Below are positions 24,462-37,235 of a DNA stretch of 64,000 nucleotides, piece after piece. The notes beneath the pieces are model-generated. The model saw nothing but the letters and a program-made list of their open reading frames with translations. It searched no databases and was not told the origin of the DNA. Each line of letters starts with the position of its first letter. The first letter of the stretch is position 1. The DNA is taken from the NCBI GenBank assembly GCA_029204225.1, contig CM055100.1, positions 19,986,155-20,050,154 of the forward strand. The letters are read 5' to 3'. The position numbers and the translations under genes are program-made. Source of the stretch: Diphasiastrum complanatum. Taxonomy: Eukaryota > Streptophyta > Lycopodiopsida > Lycopodiales > Lycopodiaceae.

Positions 24462-24953
24462 TGTCATGTACTTTTGGTACACTAGTGCTAAACAATGCAA
24501 TATAATATCCAATGTAAGCTTTGTAGGCCCAAAAGGGGCTATTAGCCTTAAGAACAAGGATGTTCTCTCTTTAGGTCCTCCAAAGTAATTAATAAGGAAT
24601 AATAGGCCAATAAGGGCCCAAAGTAGACTAAATAATACTTGACAAGGGCTAACTATCCTTCAAGATAGTTATGTGTAGCTAAGTTAGAGCATTGTCTATA
24701 AGTAGGCAAGAGACATCAGTATTTGAATCTTTTGGCTCATTTTCAAGTGAGAGCTCTAAGCTTCCTCTCGTGAATGTGAGCTTTGGAATTGCATTGCTAG
24801 GTCTCATGTGTTTTATATGCATGAATCCATGCTATGTAATATCTTCTTGTTTCTAGCTTTCTATGGATATGCTATCTTGAATGCTTTGTACTTTTCTTGC
24901 TATTAGCTTTACTTTCATTGTAATGGCTATTTGCTTGGATTTGGCACATGACA
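24462..24953 (+). repeat. LTR of the chromovirus
   Basis: AAGTAGGGGAG (24451-24461) is a polypurine tract. The LTR begins TGTCATGT and ends ACATGACA, a perfect 8-base terminal inverted repeat. Unexpectedly, TTTCT plus TGGTATCAGATC, a primer-site-like word (11 of 12 bases), follows the LTR. That arrangement belongs after a 5' LTR rather than a 3' LTR. Confidence 0.78.
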
Positions 24954-25178
24954 TTTCTTGGTATCAGATCAAAAAAAGTACAAAGCATTCGAGGTGGCAT
25001 ATCCATAGAAAGCTAGAAACAAGGAGATATCCATGGAATCGCATTAGGAATGAAAGAATGAGTACATAGCATGGAGTAGACAATGAATCCTAACAATGGA
25101 AATCCTAAGGCTCACATTCACAAGAGGAAGCTCGAAGCTCTCCTTTGCAAATAAGCCAAAAGATTCCAAAATTGAATC
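24726..25178. repeat. Inverted repeat of LTR sequence
   Basis: The arm at 24726-24896 (inside the chromovirus LTR) recurs in reverse complement at about 24972-25178. For example, TTCTAGCTTTCTATGGATAT faces ATATCCATAGAAAGCTAGAA, and GAATGCTTTGTACTTTT faces its complement. The arms are separated by about 75 bases and differ by scattered changes and small indels. Confidence 0.8.
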
Positions 25179-25385
25179 TTCTTAATATGCAAATTTATTG
25201 TCATGTTGTGTTGTGCTTTATGAGTACATTTCACTTGTGTTCATGTACTTTGTTATTCAAAAAACTATCTTAAGAAACATATCTATCTCATATGCCTATG
25301 TCTACCACCCCTAATTAGTAGATTTTGATAGATGATCTTTAATATAAATCTTATAGCTTGACTGAGGGTATTAGCATGGCCCCAC

Positions 25386-25489
25386 CCTCATCCAACAATG
25401 CTTCTTGGTTTCAAGGGGAGGCTCGAACATGAGACCAAAGAAACTTTGGATGTCAAGCTAACCAACTAAGCCAACCTCATCCAACAATG
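25386..25489 (-). repeat. tRNA-like retrosequence with 15-base direct repeats
   Basis: On the minus strand, a 74-base unit contains a pol III A-box-like GGCTTAGTTGG and a B-box-like TGTTCGAGCC at tRNA spacing. It is flanked on both sides by the identical 15-mer CCTCATCCAACAATG (25386-25400 and 25475-25489, plus-strand spelling). The unit length and perfect flanks suggest a recent insertion of a tRNA-like molecule or the head of a SINE. An intact cloverleaf with paired acceptor stem is not evident, so it is not called a tRNA gene. Confidence 0.6.
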
Positions 25490-26410
25490 AAGATTGCTCC
25501 ATCATAATGGATAGAAAATGATGCAACATTTCAAGCACTGTGGATTGTTGGAGTCCTTGCTTGCACGGTCAGTCGCAATTGGGAATATGCTATTTCTAAT
25601 AGTGCTAGTACAATTAGCTTCAAAATATTTTATAAAAAGATGTTATTGAATAAGTGCAATATTAAACAAAATGGTCTTTGAAATCACAATAAACTTTGTC
25701 CTAAAGTGAAATGATAAGTCAAAGATTTAAAACATTAAGAAATAAAAAATCTATCTAAAAAAATTTACAAAAATAATTTGTTGCTCGACATAACACAACA
25801 ACTTTGAGTTTATGATTATAATAGCTTACCGCTTCATGACAAAGCTAAACAAGGTGATTGATATATCAGGAGAAGGCTTGCCTTACACAAGCATGGCATT
25901 CAAATCATTAAACATTTAAAAACAAAGATTGCATATAAGAAGAATTAAAAAACTTGTTTCAATGCTAAAATTTACTTAAAGAGTGACACCTTAGTTTTCA
26001 ACAAATTGTCACAATAGCTTACCTTTGTCATGACAAAGCTAAAAATGGGCTACACAAAACCAACATTTGAATTTACCATTATGAATACTAAAATCACTTC
26101 TATCTAGACGAAAGTTACAAAAACTAACGAGGAAGAGCTTAGTTTCTATAATCTACAAAGGAGCGAACATTACCATCAAGCTTAGTATGTGGGCACTAGA
26201 ACTTTTAAGAAGTTAACTTGAGATAATTTTTTTAAATTCCATTGAAGAAAGCTCCGTATTTTTAGGTTCTATCTAGGAAGGCTTTGTATTCTCAAATTCC
26301 ATCCACCATAAGGGCTCACTATTTTTTGAAGCATCAGAATCACACCACCAAAAATGTTATAAAAAATCAAGGGGTTTAACATATTTTATAGAGTTGCAGT
26401 TGCCCCAAAC
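25490..26410. other. No supported gene
   Basis: This is AT-rich sequence with no long ORF. A loosely repeated phrase around AGCTTACC...TCATGACAAAGCTAAA occurs near 25825-25850 and 26010-26045, about 185 bases apart. It may be debris of a tandem repeat. Confidence 0.4.
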
Positions 26411-26545
26411 CCAAACAATGTCTCCTCAGTTTGATCAAATAAGAGCTCAAACCCAAACATTGTCTCATGTCCATCATAGTGGGGTGCACTGGGTAGGCGA
26501 ATTGGCTCGATTCGGAAAAAGCTGAAGAAACATAAATTCTGAACA

Positions 26546-26712
26546 AATTGGCCTAGAGTTGTTGACTGCCACCGGAAAGGTGCAGGCTCGAATCCCGACC
26601 ACTATGTCGTGACATCTAAGGAGACTAGCTCCGTAAATGGCATTGCCAAGCTGTATATATGTTGTATATAACGACCACTAGTTGCTTAATATGTATGCAA
26701 AAAAAAAAAAAC
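26546..26712 (+). repeat. tRNA-derived SINE, copy 1
   Basis: The head shows an A-box-like GGCCTAGAGTTG and a B-box-like GCTCGAATCCCGACC. A conserved body (TGACATCTAAGGAG...TTGTATATAAC...AGTTGCTTAAT) and an A12 tail follow. A second copy with the same body lies at 62978-63128. SINEs are transcribed by RNA polymerase III and moved by LINE enzymes. A 45-base imperfect direct repeat flanks the region (about 26414-26459 and 26708-26753), longer than a usual target duplication. Confidence 0.78.
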
Positions 26713-26911
26713 AGTGTCTCCTCTGTTTGATCAATTAAGAGCTTCAACCCTAACGATATCTCCACGGTTTAGCGACCTAAGATTTGAGGTTGGAAATGGT
26801 AAGAATCCATCCATGTGGCATCTCCTTATTTGATTTGATTTGTTGGCAACTCTTCTCTTTGGGTACCTCCAAAGGGGACCATCATCACTTTGTATAGCTG
26901 GCTTTTGGTAC

Positions 26912-26968
26912 CTCTCCTTTCCTTTTCCTTTTCCTTTTCCTTCCATTTATCGTCGTCGTCGTCGTCGT
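26912..26968 (+). repeat. Pyrimidine-rich and (CGT)n tracts upstream of the YIF1 gene
   Basis: Four TTTTCC-like units are followed by six CGT units about 145 bases before the YIF1 start codon. They probably lie in the promoter or 5' UTR. Confidence 0.75.
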
Positions 26969-27111
26969 TATTGTTTGTTGTCTTCTCTAGGGTTTCGTTC
27001 TTCGTTCTATGATCTGCAATTGATTATCAACCTCTTGTTGATCGAGGGCAGAACTGTGCGTGTCTGTTGGGGATCTTATGCAGAGGTGGATCAGCTCGTT
27101 TGTTGGCTATT

Positions 27112-30100
27112 ATGGCTTGGCGGCCCGCTATACCGCCCCAGGTACGTTTGGTTGAATCTCTTCAGGGCTGGCAAGGCACTGAACATGATCTGTTATGAAG
27201 ATAGTAACTGTGTATCTTGTTTGAGGTTGAGTTCAATGCCATTTGTGCAATTACTGATGCTAGTGGTCAATAATTGGCTAGAATAATTAATTCACAGAAG
27301 ATGTTTGCGGCAAATCTGTTGCCGGGCGATGCATTAACTCGCATATTGAAACATGTTCTTGGCTACTGAGGTTGAGAATCAGAGAGGATGCGAATGCTAT
27401 CATATTAAGACTGTTAGATTGCACGGTAGGCAGTGGAAGTATCTCAAGTTAGCTTTATATTGCGTCATATCAATACTTTATAGCCTTTTTATTTAAATCT
27501 ACCGTTACGTCAATTTTTCTTAAGATCTGTTCTCTATCTGCATTGTATAGTTGCAACATAGCTTTGAAAAATTGCAAGTAACTCGATTTAGATCTAGGAG
27601 TTTGGCTTTTGAAAATGCAGGAGCTCTGTTACGTGTGCAAAATCTTCTCTGAAATCTATCCTGTCTATAACCATATTGAAGAGTCTTTTGAAGTCCACGG
27701 TTTTTTATTGGAATGGAAAGAAAGCTCTAAATCATGTGACTTTTGATTTTGAAAAAAGTTTCATCTCTTCCATCTTCTACCCCTCATACTTCATTTTCTA
27801 CTGAGGTGGGAGTCCTTCGTAAGTTGCATTTCGTATGTGGAAAAAATTAAAAAGTTCAAATGTTCAGATAATTGTGTATTTGTTTGCAATTTTTTTTTTA
27901 AATCATTACTGAATGAAGTTTGTTCTTGAGTGGGAACTTATAAAGTTTGTTGTCTTTCTAGTACGAGAGTAATGAAAAATCATCTCCATTTTTGTCTTCC
28001 TGATAACCTTAATTGTTACCCAATCTTTCTTTTTTGTGTTTTGCGTGGAAATTTCACGAAGTTCCTAAAAGACCCAGGTTTTTTGCAGCCTGCAGTAGCT
28101 TGTAAAACTATGCTAACTGACCTTTTTAAGTGGTTGAGTAATCTCTTTAAAGTCTTGCTACCTTCTGTTAATAAACTTTGGATATTACCTAAGGATGCAG
28201 ATAATTGTGCTGTTCATCTAGCAAACCTTTATCTTTTTTTGTATGAAATTGGGTTATTGCAAAAAAAGATCAGTTTCTTGTGGTACTTGTCCCATCTTAT
28301 TGCATAAATTAACCATGTTAGAACATATATAGATGACTTATTTGTTCCGGATCTTCCTGATTTTGGTAGCTTTCTATGTAAAAAACAAAAAGCTTTGGAC
28401 CTTTCTATAATACTAGGTGAGGTTTATTGGTTGATATTTTTTATATAACATTGCAGCCAGAATACAGTAACTCAAAATATAATCTGCATGCCCTTCAGAT
28501 ATTTTTGGTTCTGTTATGGAGTGACCACTTCTCAATTGTATAGGTTTTCTCGTCTTTGTACCTCTAAGATGTTTTTGTGAGCCAATTAAGCAAATTGAAT
28601 CATGTTGTTACTCCATATTTTTGATAAGATCTTTTACCTTTAACATTACTGACTTTCCATTCAATTTGTGAATTTCGGTATATTCCAATCTCATATAAGT
28701 GGTATGCTTTATGCATTCCATAAAACTCACAGGCTGTCAGGACATTTTGATGTTGCTTTCTTATTAGATCAAGATTTACCCATGCAAAGTTCAAACTTAC
28801 TTTTACCAGGCATGGAGAGTAATTTCTGTATATGAATAGATTTCTGTAGACTTTCTATTTTGATTCCACCTTACTGAGGTTAGTTTTGAATCACCGCCCT
28901 TGATGTCCTGAATCAACAACTACAAGTGTTTGCTGATTTTGTGATCTGATAAGTTTTTTGTCCGCATGTCATGCAGGGAAGTGGAAGCAAATACGACTAT
29001 TCTGGAGTACCAGTAGGTACACAGAGGCCTGAAAACAGCAATGCACCTTCTATCAATGATGTATTTTACACTGCAGGGTCTGGTTTTGTTCGAAGTGGAT
29101 TGGGTGCTTATGGAGAACGGATACTGGGCACGGGGAAAGAGTACATGCAGAGCAACGTATGTCAATATCAGCTCTAACCTGTTTTTTTGTCAATGTATTA
29201 GTTGGGTTTGGTGATTAGCTTTTTAAAATATTCACAAGGGCCTTTATTTATTCAACTATGTTGCACGTTCCATTTCCATTCCAGAACGCGATCTGGAACG
29301 CATTCTGGAACGTGATCCGGGAAATCCAACTAGGTTGCACGTTCCATTCCAGAACGCGATCTGGAACGCATTCTGGAACGTGATCCGGGAAATCCGGAAT
29401 GTAAATTTTTTTTTGGGTGCCAATATGGGTATCAGATTAAAGGTGTTTTCAAGAGCAATTCACTTATCTAGTTTGCTTTGCTGACGTTCCGGAATGTTTT
29501 TGCAGCGGATCGCGATCCGCTGCAACATTGATTCAAATGGAGAGATAAGGTTTCTAGTGAACATTTTTTTAACATTTTTTAATCTGATGAGAGATTGGTG
29601 CTAAGCCTAGTGGACGTTGTGCAGATGAGCAGATTTTTCTCAGGACAAGACCTACAGTACTATTTCCAGGTTAATGATCAGTATGTGAAGAATAAGCTGA
29701 AAGTTATTCTGTGTCCTTTCTTGCACAAGGTAGCTGTTACTTATCCTTTGCTTTCTCCACGAAAGTCTATGGTTTATGTCCAGATTTTGTCAGATCCAAT
29801 GGCAGCACTATCTGTAAGATTAGTAAGTTTGAGTTTATTCCTAAATGGCAGGGGCATTGGACACGCATTGCAGAGCAAGTTGCAGGTGGTTTAAGATTCA
29901 AACCACCTCGTCATGATATCAATGCTCCAGATCTGTATATCCCATTTATGGCGTTTGGAACATACATAGTCCTGTGTGGCTATGCACTCGGCCTTCTTGG
30001 CAAGTATGTGCTTTTTTCTTTGTCAAAGGAATGTTGGAGCTAATGGATATAAGTCGTTGGCACTACGGAAAGTTTTGAAGCTCTCATATGCCTGGCCTGG

Positions 30101-30641
30101 CCACAGCGTACTAAGAGTTCAAAATAGCAATCGGATGTTCTGGCTGTACTTTAGAGAAGAACACTATTTTGCCTTAATGTAGTGATGATGAGTAAGGTTT
30201 AGGATTAGCTCTTTCACTTACTGATACTTAATAGTTCCTTTAATAATATTTGGATGTAGGTTCACACCTGAAGGTATGAGCCGCACCTTCTCAATGGCAG
30301 TGATGGGATGGTCAGCTGAGTTGCTCTTGCTATGGTGCATGCTTTTTGCCATGGGCAGTGGAGATGTACCTTTTCTGGATATTACTTCTTATGGGGGATA
30401 TGCTTTTGTCGGGATATCCATTTGTGTTATTGCCAAGATGGTTTCATGTTACTCATATTATGCCATACTCCCTTGGACGAGTCTCTGCATGGCTGTCTTC
30501 TTGGTGAAGACATTAAAGAGGATTCTATTTGCAGAGGTCAGAAACTATGACAGAGATTCCAGCAGGCATCACTACTTATTACTTTTCTTAGCAGTTGCAC
30601 AACTTCCATTATTTTTCTGGCTGACATACACTAGTTCGTAG
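27112..30641 (+). CDS. YIF1: YIF1-family membrane trafficking protein, five exons
   Basis: YIF1 is a multi-span membrane protein of the ER-Golgi cycle that partners Yip1 and Rab (Ypt) GTPases in COPII vesicle transport. Exons read 27112-27141, 28977-29156, 29625-29729, 29852-30003 and 30260-30641, all with GT/AG borders and matching phases, giving about 282 residues, close to plant homologues (about 270). Diagnostic blocks in order are [11 protein letters not shown] (exon 2), [18 protein letters not shown] (exon 3), GHWTRI and [16 protein letters not shown] (exon 4), then [15 protein letters not shown] and [10 protein letters not shown] (exon 5). Exons 4-5 hold about five hydrophobic segments. 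The N-terminus is soluble and short. The first exon codes only ten residues ([10 protein letters not shown]) and rests on the donor GTACGT and the phase fit. No damage is visible. The five-exon structure is inferred and no transcript was seen. Confidence 0.9.
27142..28976 (+). other. YIF1 intron 1
   Basis: This is a 1.8 kb intron between GTACGT and ATGCAG. It contains T-rich stretches and small chance ORFs (such as 27930-28307) but no recognisable element. Confidence 0.75.
29253..29394 (+). repeat. Tandem duplication in YIF1 intron 2
   Basis: Two head-to-tail units (29253-29326, 74 bases; 29327-29394, 68 bases) differ by a six-base gain and one substitution. Each carries CCAGAACGCGATCTGG, a near-palindrome, and GGAACGTGATCCGGG. 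The GC-rich content contrasts with the AT-rich intron. Confidence 0.93.
29500..29525. repeat. 26-base perfect palindrome in YIF1 intron 2
   Basis: The half-site TTGCAGCGGATCG is followed directly by its exact reverse complement, with no spacer. It lies 105 bases downstream of the tandem duplication and shares its GATCCG words. Confidence 0.95.
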
Positions 30642-32730
30642 CTATGATTGATTAGATTCCTGCACCTCTTTAATTTGGCACCATAGAGTGTCTGCCAATA
30701 TTATGTGATCACATTTGTGCTTTTTAATGTGAATGCATTCTATTGCAGTCATGAAAATTTTGACTCGTGGCATTTCAAAACCAATATTTGGTAGGTCTTG
30801 ACTGAAATCTCCAGTCATTCCAATGTCCTTATACTTTTATTATCATGTGTAGTTACTAGCTCTCAAGGTGTGGTTATCAAAAGCACTTTTGGTTTTGTCT
30901 TTCAAAGACAAATTGGCATGTTCAGGTTGTCAAAGTTAGTTTGTGAGGGTTGTTTAAGTAATCTTTATAAATCTAGATTTAGATAGGCTGATAACTTTGA
31001 GAGTTTTTGCACTCTTGTGCTGCCTATGTGAAAGAGCATATGCCATGTTGCCTCTTGAAGGCACAGTTGATATTAAGATCATATATAAAGCTCAATTTTT
31101 ATCTCAGTAAAATTCCCGCTTAATGTTTTCAACCAATTTAACAATCTACAGGTATTACAAGTCTTAAATATTAAGCTGACGAATGAGTTAGGTGCCCCTA
31201 ATCTTTTCTGGAATATTTTTAATACATGTAGGGTATAGTCTTGCTGAAGGACTTCGTGGGTTTAAGGACTGCTCTGCCTGAGTGTATACAGGACCCATAT
31301 AAGCTGTCTCAGCAGGGATTTATAATGTGTAAAGTTTGCAGCAAAAAAATTTCCTTTTTTGGCTCGTCCACGAACACGAGAGGTATTACAGGCTGTTTTA
31401 TACCCTCAACATACAGTAACCTTTGCGTGAGATACCCACCCATCAGCTTTACAAGCATAATCCCCCTTACAGAAAGCCCATGGGCAGCACGGACGTGATA
31501 CCCATCACACAAAAAACTGTAAAAAGAAAAACAAAATATTCATGTCATATCATGCCCTAAAAAATGGACTGAAAATTTGGCCAGGCTTTTACAAGGTAAA
31601 ATATTTCACCTACATTGTAAAAGCAGGTTACTGTTTAAAATGCATAAGTTTTTTTATCATGCATCTGGATAGTTCTAGTTGTAAATTTACTACCAGCAAA
31701 CAATAAAACTGAAATCTTGACTCAACTAAGAATGGGAAAAGACTTCCCATTTGAGAAATCTTTTTCCTGAGGGGCTCACTGTAAGCCTGTATATGGACCA
31801 TGTTTTCTATGCCCAAAAATAAGACCTTACTGTTGTTTGTATTGGAAGCCTCATAGAGTGTGGGCTTTCATCATCGCTAAGTCTGTCCACCACCATTGGA
31901 CAAGTGATAGAAATAGGTTGAATCAGCAACATTTGGCTTGAAAACTTTATTCAACTGTCTCCATGATTGTTTCAAATTTTTGCTCGCTGATGCTTCTTGA
32001 ATGCAAATTGGCCTTGCGATAGTAGTCCAGAAAATAGAGTCCATACACTTTGAGGTAGATTCTGAATTTTGCTTGACCTCTTATACATGGCTCTCATTTC
32101 AGCTTCTGGTTCCAAATTGTCTAAGCCAATCAAAATTTGGACTACTGGATAGTCTGTTGTCTAATACTGAATCAAAACATGTTGAGATGTCAATCAGCTG
32201 GAGGTTCAAAATTTGTTCAGAGTTTGAAATTTCTAGAGGATTTCAATTGGCTGGAGTCAGCCATCAACGTTGAGAATCGAGATGATCGCCATTTCTAGAA
32301 TACAAATGCAATGGTTAAAGTCAAATTCGATATTATACTTATTGAAAGCAAATGCTTAGTTAGATCAAGAACATACAACACATTTTGGATGGTCTTGATA
32401 GAGCCACTTTAGAATCTAACGAGCATAGTTCTTTTTCCTTAGACTTTGTGTAAACCATTCTTTCTAAGATGCATTGTCTTGCTCTAATTGGACTTCATAA
32501 ATGATTTGAACCAATCTCTTTTGCTAGGCATTTATTGTGTTTTTGTGAATTTTGGTACCAACATGATGAAGGTAGTTTTACTCACCTATTTTCTATCTTA
32601 TGAGGACTTCTATTCATTGTATATTCTCACTCATCCTTAAGCTATTTCAACAGTTCGCACAAATGAATATTATTTTAGATAGTCTACAGTTTTACTTGCA
32701 TTTGTTGACAGTTGCAGAAATACATGGGTT
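30642..32730. other. YIF1 3' flank, no further gene supported
   Basis: This stretch is AT-rich, with several short open stretches (30798-30986, 31241-31512, 32001-32273) that match nothing I recognise and lack exon-like borders. The YIF1 3' UTR must lie in its first few hundred bases. No clear polyadenylation site stands out. Confidence 0.4.
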
Positions 32731-32734
32731 TCGA

Positions 32735-32965
32735 CACAGGTCGGTAAAAGTCAAAATATATGTTGACTTTGGCCAATCAAGAAAATGTTGGTAGGCATTT
32801 TTTGAGAGAGATGCGTACTCAAGGAAAAATGCCAGCTTAGAGAAAATGCTGATAGGCATTTATTGGAAAAATGCCGAAAAGAAAAAATGTTTACTTTGAC
32901 CGGTCAATGGAAATGTTGACTCAAAAAATGTCGTTCGACATTATTCGGCATTTTCATGGTATCAC
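32735..32965. repeat. Cluster of inverted GGCATTTTT / AAAAATGCC words
   Basis: GGCATTTTTTGA, AAAAATGCCAGC, GGCATTTATTGG, AAAAATGCCGAAAA and CGGCATTTTC occur in alternating orientation within 230 bases, alongside TTGACTTTGGCC and TTTGACCGGTCAA. The segment could fold into several hairpins and may be a MITE remnant. No target duplication was identified. Confidence 0.6.
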
Positions 32966-33018
32966 TCAAAATGGAGCATTTCCTCTACCTGATCCGATAG
33001 TGATGACATCGCTGCACA

Positions 33019-33020
33019 AT

Positions 33021-33079
<59 letters not shown>

Positions 33080-33216
33080 ATACGTATAGTTACACACACA
33101 TATACATACACATATACACGCACACATACATATACACATATACATATACATATACATACATACATATCCATATACATATACATACACATACATATACGTA
33201 TACACACACATAGACA
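33019..33216 (+). repeat. (CA)n and compound CA/TA microsatellite
   Basis: About 28 CA units are followed by mixed ACATAT/ACATAC repeats to about 33216. Confidence 0.95.
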
Positions 33217-33507
33217 TACACCATCGGCTGCCCTGTCATCGACGGGCACATTATACTAGTATATATAAAAAGGTATTTTAGAGAGAGGATGTAAGGGTGT
33301 TAACCCAGTCTACTCTCCCTATGTCACACCGAGGGAGGGTAGGGTGAGTTAAGAACACTCCCTTACGCACTCTCTTTTCTGTCTCTCTCCCACGGACAAC
33401 ATAGCCATTGCTACCCGCCGCCTCCCATGTCCCTTTTTTGTTCTTTGGCTCTTTGGGCAACCCACCCACGCCTCATGCTCCTACATTGTTGCCTCCCTCG
33501 TTGCCTG

Positions 33508-35779
<2,272 letters not shown>

Positions 35780-36445
35780 AGGTCCAGTGATGGACAACAA
35801 TGACATGTTTGTTTGCTTGAAACCATCCACCCTACCTCAAAGGGCAATGATGGACAGTTTCAAAGTATGTGATAATTCTCTGAAATTGCAGGTGATAGCA
35901 ATGATGTAACTACAACTTTTTCATGCTTTTTATTTACTCCTTATGACTCAGTGAGCAGCGATGGAGGGCTGCCTCACTCCTACACATATTTCACACTCTT
36001 TTGTGAGTAGGAATGAGCGCTGTCCAGCGATGGACAGATCGATGTCCAGCAACGGACAGTTCACTGATAAATGCTCATATGAACATGATATATCAATATC
36101 GCTTTGTGCCTTGCAGCGATGGATCGCAAATGCTTGGTAAACTCACTTTTAAACACCAAATCTACACTTGCAGACCTGCTGTTCTAGCGATGGACAGGAG
36201 GAGGGTCTCCTCTTCAATTAATAATACTACTTATTCATGCATGGCTAACTGTCTAACGATGGACAATGAACTTGTACTATCTGTTCATAGAATCTTGTAC
36301 TTCTGTAGCCTCCTCCAACCAGCGATGGAAGGATGGACACATGCATGCATAACTCTTACTTATGTGCTCTTTTTGAGATATCCATAGATTCTGTGGCCTC
36401 ATAGTATGAAGCTAATGATATCGCTCTAGCTTTCTCATACTGCTC
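35780..36445 (+). repeat. Segmental duplication, copy 1, left part
   Basis: This segment holds about ten AGCGATGGACA-like words, spaced tens of bases apart (35788, 35848, 35957, 36019, 36037, 36115, 36186, 36256, 36321). It resembles 46220-46570, which carries the same words in similar context. It is cut at 36445 by the copia insertion and continues at 41858. Confidence 0.65.
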
Positions 36446-36707
36446 TATCAAGAATTAGATATGCAGCATCAAGCATTCACCATAAGCAATCACCACAAGA
36501 AGGCGGAAGAAGAACACGCATTGTCACTCTATCACACTAACTCATACAGAATGTAAAATGTACAAATAAACCATGAACCCTAATAGAGAGAGAAAACCTA
36601 CAAGTAGACTAATAGACTAGCCTACGGCTATTGACAGTTGGTCACAGCTGTCAACATTAATGTGCATCGTAAACAGTAACAATGAAGTTTATCATTGATT
36701 TCTAACA
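36446..36707 (-). repeat. 3' LTR of the minus-strand copia element
   Basis: Minus-strand TGTTAGAAATC starts at 36707 after a GGGAGAG polypurine tract. The outer end reads GATA instead of GACA, a mutation of the terminal CA. Confidence 0.93.
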
Positions 36708-37235
36708 CTCTCCCTCAATGATAAAATTACATTTTTCTATCCCTAATACAGTACAAAACCTCTCAAATTTACATCTACCTAATGACTTAGTAAAAATATC
36801 TGCCTTTTGATCTTTAGATTTACAAAAAGCAAGATCAGTGGCTCCATCAAGAGTTTTCTCTCGAACAAACTGGTAGTGTATTTCAATGTGATTGGTTCGA
36901 GCATGTATAACTGGATTTTTGGCAAGGTGAATGCAACTTTGATTATCACAAGATATAGTAGTAGCATCCACCTGTGGTTGACCTAAATCCACAAGCAATC
37001 TTCGTAACCATACCGCTTCTTGTGTAGCATTGCTGAGTGCTCGATATTCAGCTTCCGTCGATGATAAGGCTACTGTAGGTTGCTTTTTGTTGCTCCATGA
37101 AATTGCAGCTGTACCATAACTGAATGTATGACCACTTGTAGATCTTCTGTCATCAATATTACCTGCCCAATCAGCATTTGTATAACCTACCAACATTGGC
37201 GTTTCAGGCTGAACATACTTCAAACCAAAATTCAA
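36702..37235 (-). pseudogene. Copia RNase H
   Basis: An open frame of 177 codons holds the whole RNase H region: YTNADWAGNIDDRRSTSG, LSSTEAEYRALSNATQEAVW, SCDNQSCIHLAKNPV, TNHIEIHYQFVREK and the terminal DQKADIFTKSLGR. The catalytic acidic residues appear kept. RNase H would degrade the RNA strand during cDNA synthesis. It is separated from the RT frame by a small break near 37235. Confidence 0.92.

Noticed and set aside
25401-25474. Functional tRNA gene
   Set aside because: A- and B-box-like words are present, but I could not pair an acceptor stem or a normal anticodon arm, so it is listed as a retrosequence.
26840-27286. 148-codon ORF over the YIF1 5' region
   Set aside because: It crosses the start codon and first intron of YIF1 in another frame and contains the CGT repeat. 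The shorter ATG at 27112 fits the splice phase and family.
32962-33249. Cys/Val/Tyr-rich ORF on the minus strand
   Set aside because: It is a translation of the CA/TA microsatellite.
36013-36387. 124-codon plus-strand ORF
   Set aside because: It covers the AGCGATGGACA motif region. The matching region in duplication copy 2 is not open, so coding is not supported.
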